From assembly GCA_025057755.1 (NCBI GenBank), contig JANWVC010000022.1:1-34650 (forward strand): a stretch of 34,650 bases of DNA, in the 5' to 3' direction. Positions 7,838-16,071 of the stretch are shown one piece after another; position 1 is the first letter of the stretch, and every line of letters starts with the position of its first letter. This stretch comes from Limisphaera sp. GTDB lineage: Bacteria > Verrucomicrobiota > Verrucomicrobiia > Limisphaerales > Limisphaeraceae. The notes beneath the pieces are model-generated. The model saw nothing but the letters and a program-made list of their open reading frames with translations, was not told where the DNA came from and made no database searches. Both the position numbers and the translations under genes were made by a program.

Positions 7838-8482
7838 CAATTGAAGCCTGTGTTGTCGCAGCCATACCCGAGCCGCGCCCGGAGGCAAAAGCCAGTCCGT
7901 CAACCAGAAACATTGAAAAAGGGCGATTCATGAGGATATGTGGCCTTCCCGCTTGAGGCAGACACAGTCGGGCTGAGTCATCGTGAGGGGGGACTATCCT
8001 CCACCCAGGGCCGCGGAAGCGTGGTCGAACAGGGCACTGGCCAAGTCGGCCGATTTTGGCCACACCAGCAGGTAGCCTGCAGAACCACGGACTGGCGGCA
8101 CGCTGCCGTAGGCGTGTGACAGGACTGCAATCAAGCCGGGTCGCCCTAGGAGACGACCCGGCGAGCCTCTGACCCGGACCGTTCGAACTGCGCCCCGGAA
8201 AAGCAGACAAACGCACATTCGAGAAACTTATAACGTAACACGCTCGGGCTGATGCCGAGCCTTGACCGCCCGCGCTGCGCGCTGTTGTTCCGGCTTCAGT
8301 GCTTCGGAACCCTTCTGTGCTCAGGCATTCTGGAGCACTCATACCGGAGCTGCTCAGCAAGTGTCTCGGGGCGGGGAATAGGGTTAGATGGCCCGCCGGT
8401 ATTGCCAAACCAAGTGGGCATGTGACGCAACGCCGTCTTTTACGCTTTCGATGCCCCAATGCCGCGCTAGATTCAACGCCGG
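7838..8482. other. Gene-free stretch with a run of hairpins
   Basis: This 645-bp region has no convincing coding frame, but successive inverted repeats occur at 8038-8062, 8068-8080, 8096-8108, 8135-8162 and 8242-8260. None has a following T-run, so these are not simple terminators. The hairpins are annotated together as a candidate structured RNA. Confidence 0.4.
8038..8260. ncRNA. Candidate structured RNA or cis-element (five successive hairpins)
   Basis: Perfect stems are TGGCCAA/TTGGCCA (8038-8044 with 8056-8062), GCAGG/CCTGC (8068-8080, 3-nt loop), CGGCA/TGCCG (8096-8108, 3-nt loop), GCCGGGTCG/CGACCCGGC (8135-8162, 9 bp, 10-nt loop) and GCTCGG/CCGAGC (8242-8260). The array ends about 220 bp before the PAP2/ArnT fusion gene, so it could be a 5' leader of that gene or an independent RNA. 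The strand is undetermined and no known RNA family is recognised. In GC-rich DNA short stems occur by chance, so only the 9-bp stem and the clustering are notable. Confidence 0.25.
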
Positions 8483-10720
8483 ATGGAATCCTTGGCAACA
8501 TGGGACACTGCCCTTTTCCGGGTAATTCACGAGCAATGGCAGAATTCGGTGTTTGATGGGCTGATGCCGATTTTGAGCGGGCATCCTTTGTTCTATCCGG
8601 CGGTGATCGTGCTGGCGCTTATCATGCTTTGGCGAGGGGGCCGAAGAGCGCGGTTATGCGTGTTGATGCTGGCGCTTTTATTACCTGCGGGGGACGGCCT
8701 GGTCTGCAACACGTTAAAAAAAGCAATCGGACGACCCCGGCCTTACGCAGTCTTGGAAGGGGTGGAATCGCGGGTGGGCAGCGGGCAAAACCGTGGCAAG
8801 AGCATGCCCTCGGGTCATGCCTTCAACTGGTTTGCGGCCACGATGATCCTTGGCCTGTACTATCGGCGGAGCTGGCGTGTGATGCTGCCCTTGGCGACCG
8901 CGGTGGCCTATTCCCGGGTGTACAACGGTGTCCATTATCCGTCAGACGTCATTGCAGGCGCGATTCTCGGGGCGGGTTATGCGGTGGCCGGCCTTTGGGG
9001 GGTGCAACAGCTCTGGACGTGGATTGGCAAAAAATGGTTTCCGCTCTGGGAGGCGCGTTATCCCCGTTTGCTTCCGCCCTGGCCCGCTGTCGTTGTGACG
9101 GAGCTGGTTTCAAAGGGCTCCACCTGCGATTTTCAGAGGGAAGAGGACCGACACTGGTACCGTGCGGGTGTGGTTTTGCTTGTTCTGCTGTTGGTTGGTC
9201 GCTGGGCCTACATTGGGAGCGATCTGATTCAGCTTTCCGAGGATGAAGCTTACCAGTGGCTCTGGTCGAAGCGTCTTGCTCCGGCCTATTATAGCAAGCC
9301 GCCGTTGATCGCCTGGAGCCACTGGATCAGCACACGCATTTGGGGTGATACGCAGTTCGGGGTCCGCTTTTTTGCACCGTTGATCGCGGCTGGCATTGGT
9401 TGGACCCTGTTGCGGTTTTTGTCGGATTGGATTGGGCCACGGTCAGCCGTCTTGTTTCTCCTCATGTTGGTCACGACACCTTTGCTGGCCGTGGGAAGCA
9501 CCCTAATGACCGTGGATCCGTGGAATGTGTTGTTTTGGACCTTGGCGATGGTGTCGGGTTGGCGGGCAACGCAGTCGGACGGTCGCACTGTCGATTGGTT
9601 ATGGGTGGGACTGTGGATGGGGCTGGGAAGTCTCAGCAAATACACGGCTTTGATGCAGTGGCTGAGCTGGATCTTATGGTTCGGTCTCTGGCCGGCCGCC
9701 CGGCATCATCTGCGTCGGCCGGGGCCGTACCTGGCGTTGAGCATGAATTTGATGTGTTTAACCCCGGTGGTGATCTGGAACTGGCAGCATGACTGGATCA
9801 CTGTTCGACATGTGGCCGAGGATGCGCAGGTGGGAGAACCATGGCGATTTACGCTCAAATATCTTGGCGAGTTTTTGGCCGGTGAAGCGGTCTTATGGAA
9901 TCCGGTGTGGTTCGGGCTGATGGTAGGTGCGGTGTGGGGAATCCTGCGCCATCGAATCCGCGAGCCGCGGTTGCTGTACCTCCTGTGCATGGGCGCGCCT
10001 GTGTTCTGCGTGTACATGCTCTGGAGCCTGCACTCGAGGGTCATGTTGAATTGGATTGCACCCTCGATCGTGCCGTTACTGGCACTAGCTGCGGTGTATT
10101 GGCACCGACAGGAAATGCCGGGTGCCAGGCTTTATCGGAGAGTGTGGCCTTGGGGATTGGTGGTAGGTTTGCTGGCGCTCGTCCCCATGCATGACAGTCG
10201 TTTGATTACCCGAGCAACCGGCTTAGTTCTACCGATCCAAATGGATCCTTTGCATCGGGTGCGCGGTTGGAAAGAAGTTGCCGGATTGGCGGCGCAGGCG
10301 CGGCAACAGTTGCTGGCCGAAGGACGTCCGGTACTACTGATCGGGGATCATTACGGGATTACCAGTTTGATGACGTTTTACTTGCCGGAAGCGCGCGGGG
10401 GCTTACCGAACCAACCTTTGGTGTATTGCCTCAGCTCGCCGCGTCCCAAGAATCAATTCTATTTCTGGCCTGGATACGAACACCAGCGTGGAGCCAATGC
10501 GATCTTCGTGCAGCGGCTCAAACCAAAGGTCCAGACCCGTGCCTGGTTGCGACGGCCCTGGGATTCCCAGTGGCGGTGGGTGGCACCCTCGCCGCGGGAC
10601 CCTCCGTCGCTTTTGATAAGCCAGTTTGAAGAGGTAACAAGTTTGGGAGTTTTTCCGGCCGTGTGGCGTGGTCAACCCCAGCAATGGATCCAACTTTATG
10701 AATGTCGGGGGTTACGGTGA
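8483..10720 (+). CDS. PAP2 phosphatase fused to ArnT-like GT39/GT83-type glycosyltransferase
   Basis: The 745-residue protein is polytopic. Residues 1-185 form a PAP2 lipid phosphatase domain with all three signature motifs: K79-P87 (KKAIGRPRP), P109-H112 (PSGH) and S144-D155 (SRVYNGVHYPSD), the last two including the catalytic histidines. From about residue 225 a PMT/ArnT-like transferase begins with its first membrane segment and the acidic motif SEDEAYQWLWSKR, followed by YSKPPLIAW, many hydrophobic segments and a soluble C-terminal domain of about 150 residues. ArnT relatives move a sugar from a polyprenyl phosphate carrier to lipid A or protein. A PAP2 domain in the same chain suggests coupled handling of the lipid carrier or acceptor phosphate. 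Donor and acceptor are unknown. The C-terminus overlaps the glycosylase gene by 23 nt. Confidence 0.88.
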   Translation: MESLATWDTALFRVIHEQWQNSVFDGLMPILSGHPLFYPAVIVLALIMLWRGGRRARLCVLMLALLLPAGDGLVCNTLKKAIGRPRPYAVLEGVESRVGSGQNRGKSMPSGHAFNWFAATMILGLYYRRSWRVMLPLATAVAYSRVYNGVHYPSDVIAGAILGAGYAVAGLWGVQQLWTWIGKKWFPLWEARYPRLLPPWPAVVVTELVSKGSTCDFQREEDRHWYRAGVVLLVLLLVGRWAYIGSDLIQLSEDEAYQWLWSKRLAPAYYSKPPLIAWSHWISTRIWGDTQFGVRFFAPLIAAGIGWTLLRFLSDWIGPRSAVLFLLMLVTTPLLAVGSTLMTVDPWNVLFWTLAMVSGWRATQSDGRTVDWLWVGLWMGLGSLSKYTALMQWLSWILWFGLWPAARHHLRRPGPYLALSMNLMCLTPVVIWNWQHDWITVRHVAEDAQVGEPWRFTLKYLGEFLAGEAVLWNPVWFGLMVGAVWGILRHRIREPRLLYLLCMGAPVFCVYMLWSLHSRVMLNWIAPSIVPLLALAAVYWHRQEMPGARLYRRVWPWGLVVGLLALVPMHDSRLITRATGLVLPIQMDPLHRVRGWKEVAGLAAQARQQLLAEGRPVLLIGDHYGITSLMTFYLPEARGGLPNQPLVYCLSSPRPKNQFYFWPGYEHQRGANAIFVQRLKPKVQTRAWLRRPWDSQWRWVAPSPRDPPSLLISQFEEVTSLGVFPAVWRGQPQQWIQLYECRGLR

Positions 10721-11651
10721 GTGCAGAGGACAGTGCGCAGCCGCGGTCGAGAAGGTCTGGACCGTGGACGATTACCGGCTGGACCTCACCCTGAGCTGTG
10801 GTCAGGTCTTCCGGTGGCAGTATCGGGGTCACCGTTGGCTCGGCGTCATCCAGGGCTGCCGGGTGGAGTTGGAACAAGAGGGTCGGTTGTTGAGGGCGCG
10901 CGTGATTGGATTGGAACCGTCGCTCTCAGTTGTGGAGGAGTATCTGCAAGTGCAATTGGATTTTGCGGAAGTGGTCCGGAGTTTTCCTGCGGATCCGGCC
11001 CTTCATGGGGCAGTGCAACGTTGGCGCGGGCTTCGTCTGTTGCGACAACCGTTTTGGGAATGCCTGGCTTCTTTTATCTTGTCCAGCAACAAGCGAATCG
11101 AGCAGATCCGACAGGTAATCGAACGGATATGCCAGCGGTGGGGCGATATGGTGGTGGCGCCCGCTGGCGCGGAGCCTGTTTGGAGTTTTCCCGGACCAGA
11201 ACGGATTGCCGCACTGGACGAAAGGGAACTAAGACAGTGCGGCATGGGGTTCCGCGCGGCGTATTTGCGGGCAGCAGCCCGAATGGTGCTGCAGCTTGGT
11301 TGGGCGGACACGGGTCCTCCGGAGCGTTCCTATCTGGCGGCACGGGAACGGTTGATGACCCTGCCTGGCGTTGGCCCCAAGATAGCCGATTGCGTGTGTC
11401 TGTTTGCGTTGGGCTTTTATGAAGCCTTTCCCGTGGACACTTGGGTTGCCCGGGTCATACGCGAACGCTACCGATGGATGGGCAGGATTTCACCGGAGGT
11501 CATTGCGACCCGGGCGCGGCACTATTTCGGTCCCTTTGCCGGCTATGCTCAGCAATATCTGTTTCATGATCGACGCATGCAGGCGAAACGGGATAACGGT
11601 CTTCCGCAACATGCATCGTTTTCAGACCGGTTGATCCTACCAGCGCTGTGA
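10698..11651 (+). CDS. 8-oxoguanine DNA glycosylase/AP lyase, OGG1 type
   Basis: The 317-residue protein carries the N-terminal OGG1-type domain (SCGQVFRW, about residues 33-40) and the HhH-GPD glycosylase core. The helix-hairpin-helix is LPGVGPKIADCVCLF with catalytic Lys K228, and the downstream Asp is D247 (FPVDTWVARV), matching human K249 and D268. Thus both glycosylase and AP-lyase residues are present. The stretch FILSSNKRIEQIRQVIERIC is also typical of OGG1. It removes 8-oxoguanine opposite C in base excision repair. OGG1-type enzymes are much less common in bacteria than MutM. The ATG at 10698 overlaps the upstream gene by 23 nt, implying coupled translation. It converges on the minus-strand oxidase gene with a 40-bp gap. 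Confidence 0.9.
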   Translation: MNVGGYGECRGQCAAAVEKVWTVDDYRLDLTLSCGQVFRWQYRGHRWLGVIQGCRVELEQEGRLLRARVIGLEPSLSVVEEYLQVQLDFAEVVRSFPADPALHGAVQRWRGLRLLRQPFWECLASFILSSNKRIEQIRQVIERICQRWGDMVVAPAGAEPVWSFPGPERIAALDERELRQCGMGFRAAYLRAAARMVLQLGWADTGPPERSYLAARERLMTLPGVGPKIADCVCLFALGFYEAFPVDTWVARVIRERYRWMGRISPEVIATRARHYFGPFAGYAQQYLFHDRRMQAKRDNGLPQHASFSDRLILPAL

Positions 11652-11691
11652 GTACGAGCGTCCACCGGGCAACCGAGGGCTGAGGCCGGGT

Positions 11692-13098
11692 TCAGATTTC
11701 GACAAACTTGCCCGGATTCAGGATTCCGTGTGGATCCAAGGCGGCTTTGATTCGCCGGTGCAGCTCGCGCACTTCTGGGCTGACGGCCAACGGCCACCAT
11801 TGTTTTTTGGCCAGACCGACGCCGTGCTCCCCGGTGATGGCGCCGCCCCAGGCCAACACCTGACGAAACAGCTCATCCAGCGCTGCCTCGGCTTTTTGTT
11901 GAGCCCCAGGTTGCTGGAGGTCCACCATCAGGTTGGTGTGGATGTTGCCGTCTCCTGCGTGCCCAAAGCAGGCCACGGGGATGCCATATTTCTTTTGCAA
12001 GCGGGCTGCAAATTCAAACAAGTCTTCCAATCGACTGCGCGGCACTACAATGTCTTCATTCAATTTAGTCAAGCCGGTGTCCCGGAGGGCATAGGAGAAT
12101 TCACGTCGGATCTGCCAAACCGCTTCACAGGCTTCGGGTCCCAAGCCGACCTGAATGAACCTGGGCTGGTGAGCTCGAACCAATTGCCGCAAGTGCCGGA
12201 TTTCGCTGCGGACCGATCGTTCCTGGCCGTCCAATTCCACGATCAATAGCGCGTCGCATCCGCGAAGCCGACGGCTGCCAGTCCGGCGCCGGGCTGCTTC
12301 CACGGTGAAGGCGTCAGCCAGTTCCAAAGCAGACGGCAGGTAGCCGGCTTGCAAGATGCCATGCAACGCACGAACGGCATCGCGCATCCGGCCGAAGCCG
12401 ACAGCCAAATTTGCCCGGTATGGAGGCAATGGCAGCAACTTCAGTGTCGCGGTGGTGACCACGCCGAGCAGTCCCTCCGAACCGACAAAAAGCCGGTGCA
12501 GATCGAATCCGGTCTTGTTTTTGTGGGTGCGTCCGCCCAAGCATAGAGTGGTGCCGTCAGCCAGGACGACTTCCAGGCCCAGCACATAATCTCGAGTGAC
12601 CCCGTATTTCAGGCAACGAGGTCCCCCGGCGTTGGTGATGATATTGCCGCCGAGGGTGTTGTCGGCCCGACTGGCAGGGTCGGGGGGATAAAACAAACCG
12701 CGTTTCTCGACCTCCGCCTGCAAATGTGCGGTCCGTACACCCGCCTCAACCACCGCCACGAAATCCTGAGGATGAATCTCCAGGATGCGGTTCATTCGAG
12801 CCAGTGAAAGCACGATCCCGCCTCGGACGGGCACGCATCCACCCACGTAACCGTGACCGGCTCCGCGAGCTGTGACCGGGATCCGATGCTCGTGTGCGAA
12901 TCGCAGGGTCCGCGCCACGGACGCGGTGGAACGCGCCAGCACCACGGCTTCCGGCCGGTGGCTGGCAAACCATTTGTCAGACGCATGAGCCTGGAGCGTA
13001 CGTTCGTCCCATAGCAGTTCTCCTGCGGGCAAGAGGCGGGCCAGCTTGGGAATCCAATCAGGCGTGGTCGTTTTCGCCCGGGATCGGGCCACGGTCAT
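11692..13098 (-). CDS. FAD-linked oxidase, GlcD / D-lactate dehydrogenase type
   Basis: The 468-residue protein has an N-terminal FAD-binding PCMH domain (about residues 30-215: GAGHGYVGGCVP, DPASRADNTLGGNIITNAGG, TGFDLHRLFVGSEGLLG). The C-terminal GlcD-type oxidase domain includes the metal-site motif CFGHAGDGNIHTNL, then GEHGVGLAKK and the terminal DPHGILNPGKF. Members oxidise 2-hydroxy acids (glycolate, D-lactate, D-2-hydroxyglutarate). No GlcE/GlcF subunits and no Fe-S domain are present, so the electron acceptor is uncertain. The ATG at 13098 overlaps the DUF2007 gene by 41 nt; an in-frame ATG at 13119 is an alternative. It is the last gene of the mla-PIN-DUF2007 operon. Confidence 0.9.
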   Translation of the reverse strand: MTVARSRAKTTTPDWIPKLARLLPAGELLWDERTLQAHASDKWFASHRPEAVVLARSTASVARTLRFAHEHRIPVTARGAGHGYVGGCVPVRGGIVLSLARMNRILEIHPQDFVAVVEAGVRTAHLQAEVEKRGLFYPPDPASRADNTLGGNIITNAGGPRCLKYGVTRDYVLGLEVVLADGTTLCLGGRTHKNKTGFDLHRLFVGSEGLLGVVTTATLKLLPLPPYRANLAVGFGRMRDAVRALHGILQAGYLPSALELADAFTVEAARRRTGSRRLRGCDALLIVELDGQERSVRSEIRHLRQLVRAHQPRFIQVGLGPEACEAVWQIRREFSYALRDTGLTKLNEDIVVPRSRLEDLFEFAARLQKKYGIPVACFGHAGDGNIHTNLMVDLQQPGAQQKAEAALDELFRQVLAWGGAITGEHGVGLAKKQWWPLAVSPEVRELHRRIKAALDPHGILNPGKFVEI

Positions 13099-13297
13099 GG
13101 AGGAAGGCTTGCGCTTCATCGAATTCGGATTCCGGCACTTGTACAAGGATGCCACCTGCAGCCAACGCGTATCCGGCCACACTCAAGGCCGCATCCTCAT
13201 GCGCGATCCGGGGGTGAAAACCGGCGGCTTCGAGCCGCGCACGCGCCAGATGTGCTTCGGCTGGCTGGAGGCATCGGAGTAGCGCGACCAGTTTCAT
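13058..13297 (-). CDS. DUF2007 family protein
   Basis: The 79-residue protein matches the DUF2007 family, small ferredoxin-like-fold proteins described as putative signal-transducing proteins. Family features visible are the start KLVALLRCLQPAEAHLARA, AAGFHPRIAHED and GILVQVPESEFDEAQAFL. The role is unknown. Its start overlaps the stop of the PIN/TRAM gene by 4 nt (ATGA), and its 3' end overlaps the oxidase gene, so it sits inside a compact operon. Confidence 0.82.
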   Translation of the reverse strand: MKLVALLRCLQPAEAHLARARLEAAGFHPRIAHEDAALSVAGYALAAGGILVQVPESEFDEAQAFLHDRGPIPGENDHA

Positions 13298-14319
13298 GAG
13301 CCATGTGCCGGTGCAGAAGCGGCGCGGTTCAACAACTCGGCGAAGATGATGACTCCTGCGCCGGTCTGAATGGAGCTTTGGACCTGCACCTCTACCTCGT
13401 GACCAATGAATGGTTGCGCATGGTTGACCACCACCATGGTGCCATCCGGCAGGTAACCGACGCCCTGGTGACGTTCCTTACCTTCGCGCACAATTTTTAG
13501 GCGAATGGTTTCGCCGGGGAGGAGGACCGTGCGGAGGCAACGGGCCAACTCGTGGAGGTTGACGCAGGTAACGTTTTGCAACTCGGCCACGCGGGCCAGA
13601 TTTGCGTCGTTGGTGAACAACCGCGCGTTCATATTCCGGGCCAGGCGGATCAACTTGGCATCTACGCCTGTCTCATCCGGGAAATCCGCCTCGTGAATGC
13701 GGACCTCGTTGCGTTTGGAACGTTGCATGCGGTTAAGAATCTCCAATCCACGCCGCCCGCGGGCCCGTTTGGTGGCATCGGCCGAATCGGCCAACTGATG
13801 GAGCTCTCGAAGGACGAACCGGGGCACCACCACGGTGCCCTGCAGGAAGTTGGCCTCGAGCAGTTCGGCGATGCGGCCATCAATGATGACACTGGTATCC
13901 AACAGAATCCAAGACTCCGCAGAGCCGCGCGGCGTAAACCGCACATAAGGAATGATCAGGGAAAAGTCCTCCCGATTGCTGCGCATGGCCAGTACCATGC
14001 CAATGTAGCCAAAGGCCAGAAACAGGCCCAGGCGCACCATCCACCGTGTGCCGGGCTCGACATTGTCAAACAAACCCGAATGATCGATGAGCTGGGCCAC
14101 CACCAGGCCCAAAATCAGGCCAAAGGTGACTGCCGAAAAGGCCCGCAGGCTGAAGCCTTTGAGTATTTCGTCCACGGCAATCATCAGTCCGCCGAAGCCA
14201 AAGCCGGCCACTACGCCCAGCCAGGGTTGTTGCGCATATTCAGGCCGCAATTGGCCGATCGCGTAACCGGCCGTGGTGCACAAGAGCAGGAAAAATATGC
14301 GTATTACCCAGATGGTCAT
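13294..14319 (-). CDS. Membrane-anchored PIN/TRAM-domain protein (YacL-like)
   Basis: The 341-residue product has four hydrophobic segments in its first 115 residues. A PIN nuclease domain follows (about 136-260), starting ILLDTSVIIDGRIAELLE with acids D141 and D147 and continuing to VDAKLIRLAR and LFTNDANLARVA. A TRAM RNA-binding domain lies at about 265-325. This is the architecture of B. subtilis YacL and relatives. PIN domains are metal-dependent ribonucleases, but the substrate of this group is unknown. It is 6 bp downstream of mlaD and overlaps DUF2007 by 4 nt. Confidence 0.88.
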   Translation of the reverse strand: MTIWVIRIFFLLLCTTAGYAIGQLRPEYAQQPWLGVVAGFGFGGLMIAVDEILKGFSLRAFSAVTFGLILGLVVAQLIDHSGLFDNVEPGTRWMVRLGLFLAFGYIGMVLAMRSNREDFSLIIPYVRFTPRGSAESWILLDTSVIIDGRIAELLEANFLQGTVVVPRFVLRELHQLADSADATKRARGRRGLEILNRMQRSKRNEVRIHEADFPDETGVDAKLIRLARNMNARLFTNDANLARVAELQNVTCVNLHELARCLRTVLLPGETIRLKIVREGKERHQGVGYLPDGTMVVVNHAQPFIGHEVEVQVQSSIQTGAGVIIFAELLNRAASAPAHGS

Positions 14320-14325
14320 GACCGT

Positions 14326-15321
14326 TCAGGGATATGGGTGATGCGGAGCCCGCAGCGGTTCGGCGGATGCCGGCTGCGGCTCGGGCGGAGGACGCGGCTT
14401 CCACAGCAACCGCCACAGTCCAAATCGGTTGAGATTGCTAGTGGTGATGGAAAGGTTTCGGGCGATCTCTTCCAGATGTTGCGCCAATTGCTCGTCTTTG
14501 ACCAATCGGCCGGCCACGCCCTGCCCGGCCTGAAGATCGCGGACCAGTTGGTCCAGACCAGCCGTGATGGAGTCGAGTCGTTGCAAGGTGGCCGTCAGTT
14601 CGTTGGTATGGCTTTCCAACAGGAAATGGAGCCGATGTATGAATCCTCTGAGATCCTCGGTTGCCGCATTCAAATTGCTCAACACCTGCTTCACGGTGGG
14701 CGTCTGGGTTTCCAGCAAACGCTGCACCTGGTCCATGGCAACAGCGGCGTGCCCTGAGAAACGGCCCAGGTGCTCCAGCGTGTTGGAAAACTGGACGAGC
14801 GTGGGTTCATTCAGTACGAGTCGTCGAATGTCTGCAATGGCCGCATCCAAACGACGGGCCGTCTGATCGATGCGGCGGATGAAGCCGCTGGCGTCACGAG
14901 CCGTCTGCTGAAGATTGAACGGTGGCGGGCATTCCGTCTCTTCGCCGGGCTGAAAATACCGTGCCGACGCGTTCGTGGCGGGGTAAATCGCTACGTACTG
15001 ATCCCCCAAGAAGCCACTTTGTTCAATTACAAAGGTGGCGTTGGTACGGATGCGATACTGTTGCAGAATCTGGAGCGTCAACCGAACGGTGCCGCTTTCG
15101 GGATCCAGATGCAGATCGGAAACATTGCCGACCGGATAACCCGCCATCAACACCGCCGCACCTCGTTTGATCCCACCAATGTCCGAGGTGCGCAAATACA
15201 GTTCGTAGGTACGGGCAAATCGGGTCACTCCTTTACTGAAACTGACCAACAAGGCGGCCAACAGCAGAAGGCCCACCGCCACGAACAAGCCCACCTTCCA
15301 TTCCAAAGACCGGTTCTCCAT
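14326..15321 (-). CDS. mlaD: MlaD-type MCE-domain lipid transport protein
   Basis: The 331-residue protein has one N-terminal membrane helix (about residues 10-30) and an MCE domain (about 38-115; DIGGIKRGAAVLMAGYPVG, SGFLGDQYVAIYP). A long helical C-terminal region with regular hydrophobic spacing follows, and a Pro-rich tail. MCE proteins form hexameric periplasmic rings that carry phospholipids between inner and outer membranes, working with the MlaFE ABC complex encoded just upstream. The long helical part is larger than in E. coli MlaD and more like PqiB/LetB-type or actinobacterial MCE helices. No MlaB or MlaC gene is adjacent. Confidence 0.9.
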   Translation of the reverse strand: MENRSLEWKVGLFVAVGLLLLAALLVSFSKGVTRFARTYELYLRTSDIGGIKRGAAVLMAGYPVGNVSDLHLDPESGTVRLTLQILQQYRIRTNATFVIEQSGFLGDQYVAIYPATNASARYFQPGEETECPPPFNLQQTARDASGFIRRIDQTARRLDAAIADIRRLVLNEPTLVQFSNTLEHLGRFSGHAAVAMDQVQRLLETQTPTVKQVLSNLNAATEDLRGFIHRLHFLLESHTNELTATLQRLDSITAGLDQLVRDLQAGQGVAGRLVKDEQLAQHLEEIARNLSITTSNLNRFGLWRLLWKPRPPPEPQPASAEPLRAPHHPYP

Positions 15322-15324
15322 GGC

Positions 15325-16071
15325 TCAAAAGTCGGGATGCTTCGGATCCGAAACCCCGTCAATAAAACGCCGCACCACTGGATCGGTCGAGGCAAAGATG
15401 CTTGGTGTGGGGCCCATCGCGTAAATGCGGTGGTCGTGCAACAGGGCTACGCGATGCCCCACGCGCCGGGCGCTCCGCATGTCATGGGTGACCACTACGC
15501 TGGTAACCCGCAAGTGATCTCGAATGCGGATGATCAATTGGTCGATGGAATCCGAAACGATGGGATCGAGTCCGCTCGTGGGTTCGTCGTACAACAGAAT
15601 TTCCGGGCGATAAACGATAGCGCGAGCCAAGCCGACGCGTTTGCGCATGCCGCCAGACAACTCGGCCGGACGCTTTTTCTCAATGCCCGGCAGATCAACC
15701 AACTCCAATGCCTCCGCCACCCGACGGGCAATCTCTGCAGGCGTCAAATCCCGCCGGTTGCGAAACGCAAAGGCAACATTTTCCGCTACGGTCATCGAAT
15801 CGAACAGCGCCGCGCTTTGGAACAACATGCCAAACTTGCGCCGCACCTCCAATAACTGGCGTTCGTTCATGCGGGTGATCTCCTGCCCATCCACCCGGAT
15901 GGAGCCGGCATCGGGCTGAAGCAGGCCGATCAGATGTTTCAACAGCACGCTCTTGCCACAACCGCTGCGCCCGATGATGACCACCGATTCACCCCGTTCA
16001 ATGTGAAGGTCAATGCCCTCCAACACGGTCTGGGCTCCAAACCGCTTGGTCAATCCTTGTACCTCGATCAT
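15325..16071 (-). CDS. mlaF: MlaF-type ABC transporter ATPase
   Basis: The 248-residue ATPase contains Walker A GRSGCGKS (residues 34-41), a Q-loop in KFGMLFQSAALFDSMTV, the ABC signature LSGGMRKR, Walker B ILLYDEPTSGLDP and a switch His in VVTHDM. The LFDSMTV and SGGMRKRV sequences are typical of MlaF/Ttg2A. It energises phospholipid transport by the MlaE permease. The ATG at 16071 fits the conserved start (MIEVQGLTKRFG) and overlaps the mlaE stop by 4 nt; mlaD starts 3 bp after its end. Confidence 0.95.
   Translation of the reverse strand: MIEVQGLTKRFGAQTVLEGIDLHIERGESVVIIGRSGCGKSVLLKHLIGLLQPDAGSIRVDGQEITRMNERQLLEVRRKFGMLFQSAALFDSMTVAENVAFAFRNRRDLTPAEIARRVAEALELVDLPGIEKKRPAELSGGMRKRVGLARAIVYRPEILLYDEPTSGLDPIVSDSIDQLIIRIRDHLRVTSVVVTHDMRSARRVGHRVALLHDHRIYAMGPTPSIFASTDPVVRRFIDGVSDPKHPDF

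Noticed and set aside
8135..8162. 9-bp GC-rich hairpin as a terminator
   Set aside because: No T-run follows on either strand and no gene ends nearby in the right direction.
13552..14757. 401-residue plus-strand open frame
   Set aside because: It is antisense to the PIN/TRAM and mlaD genes, which have clear domains; its translation has no recognisable features.
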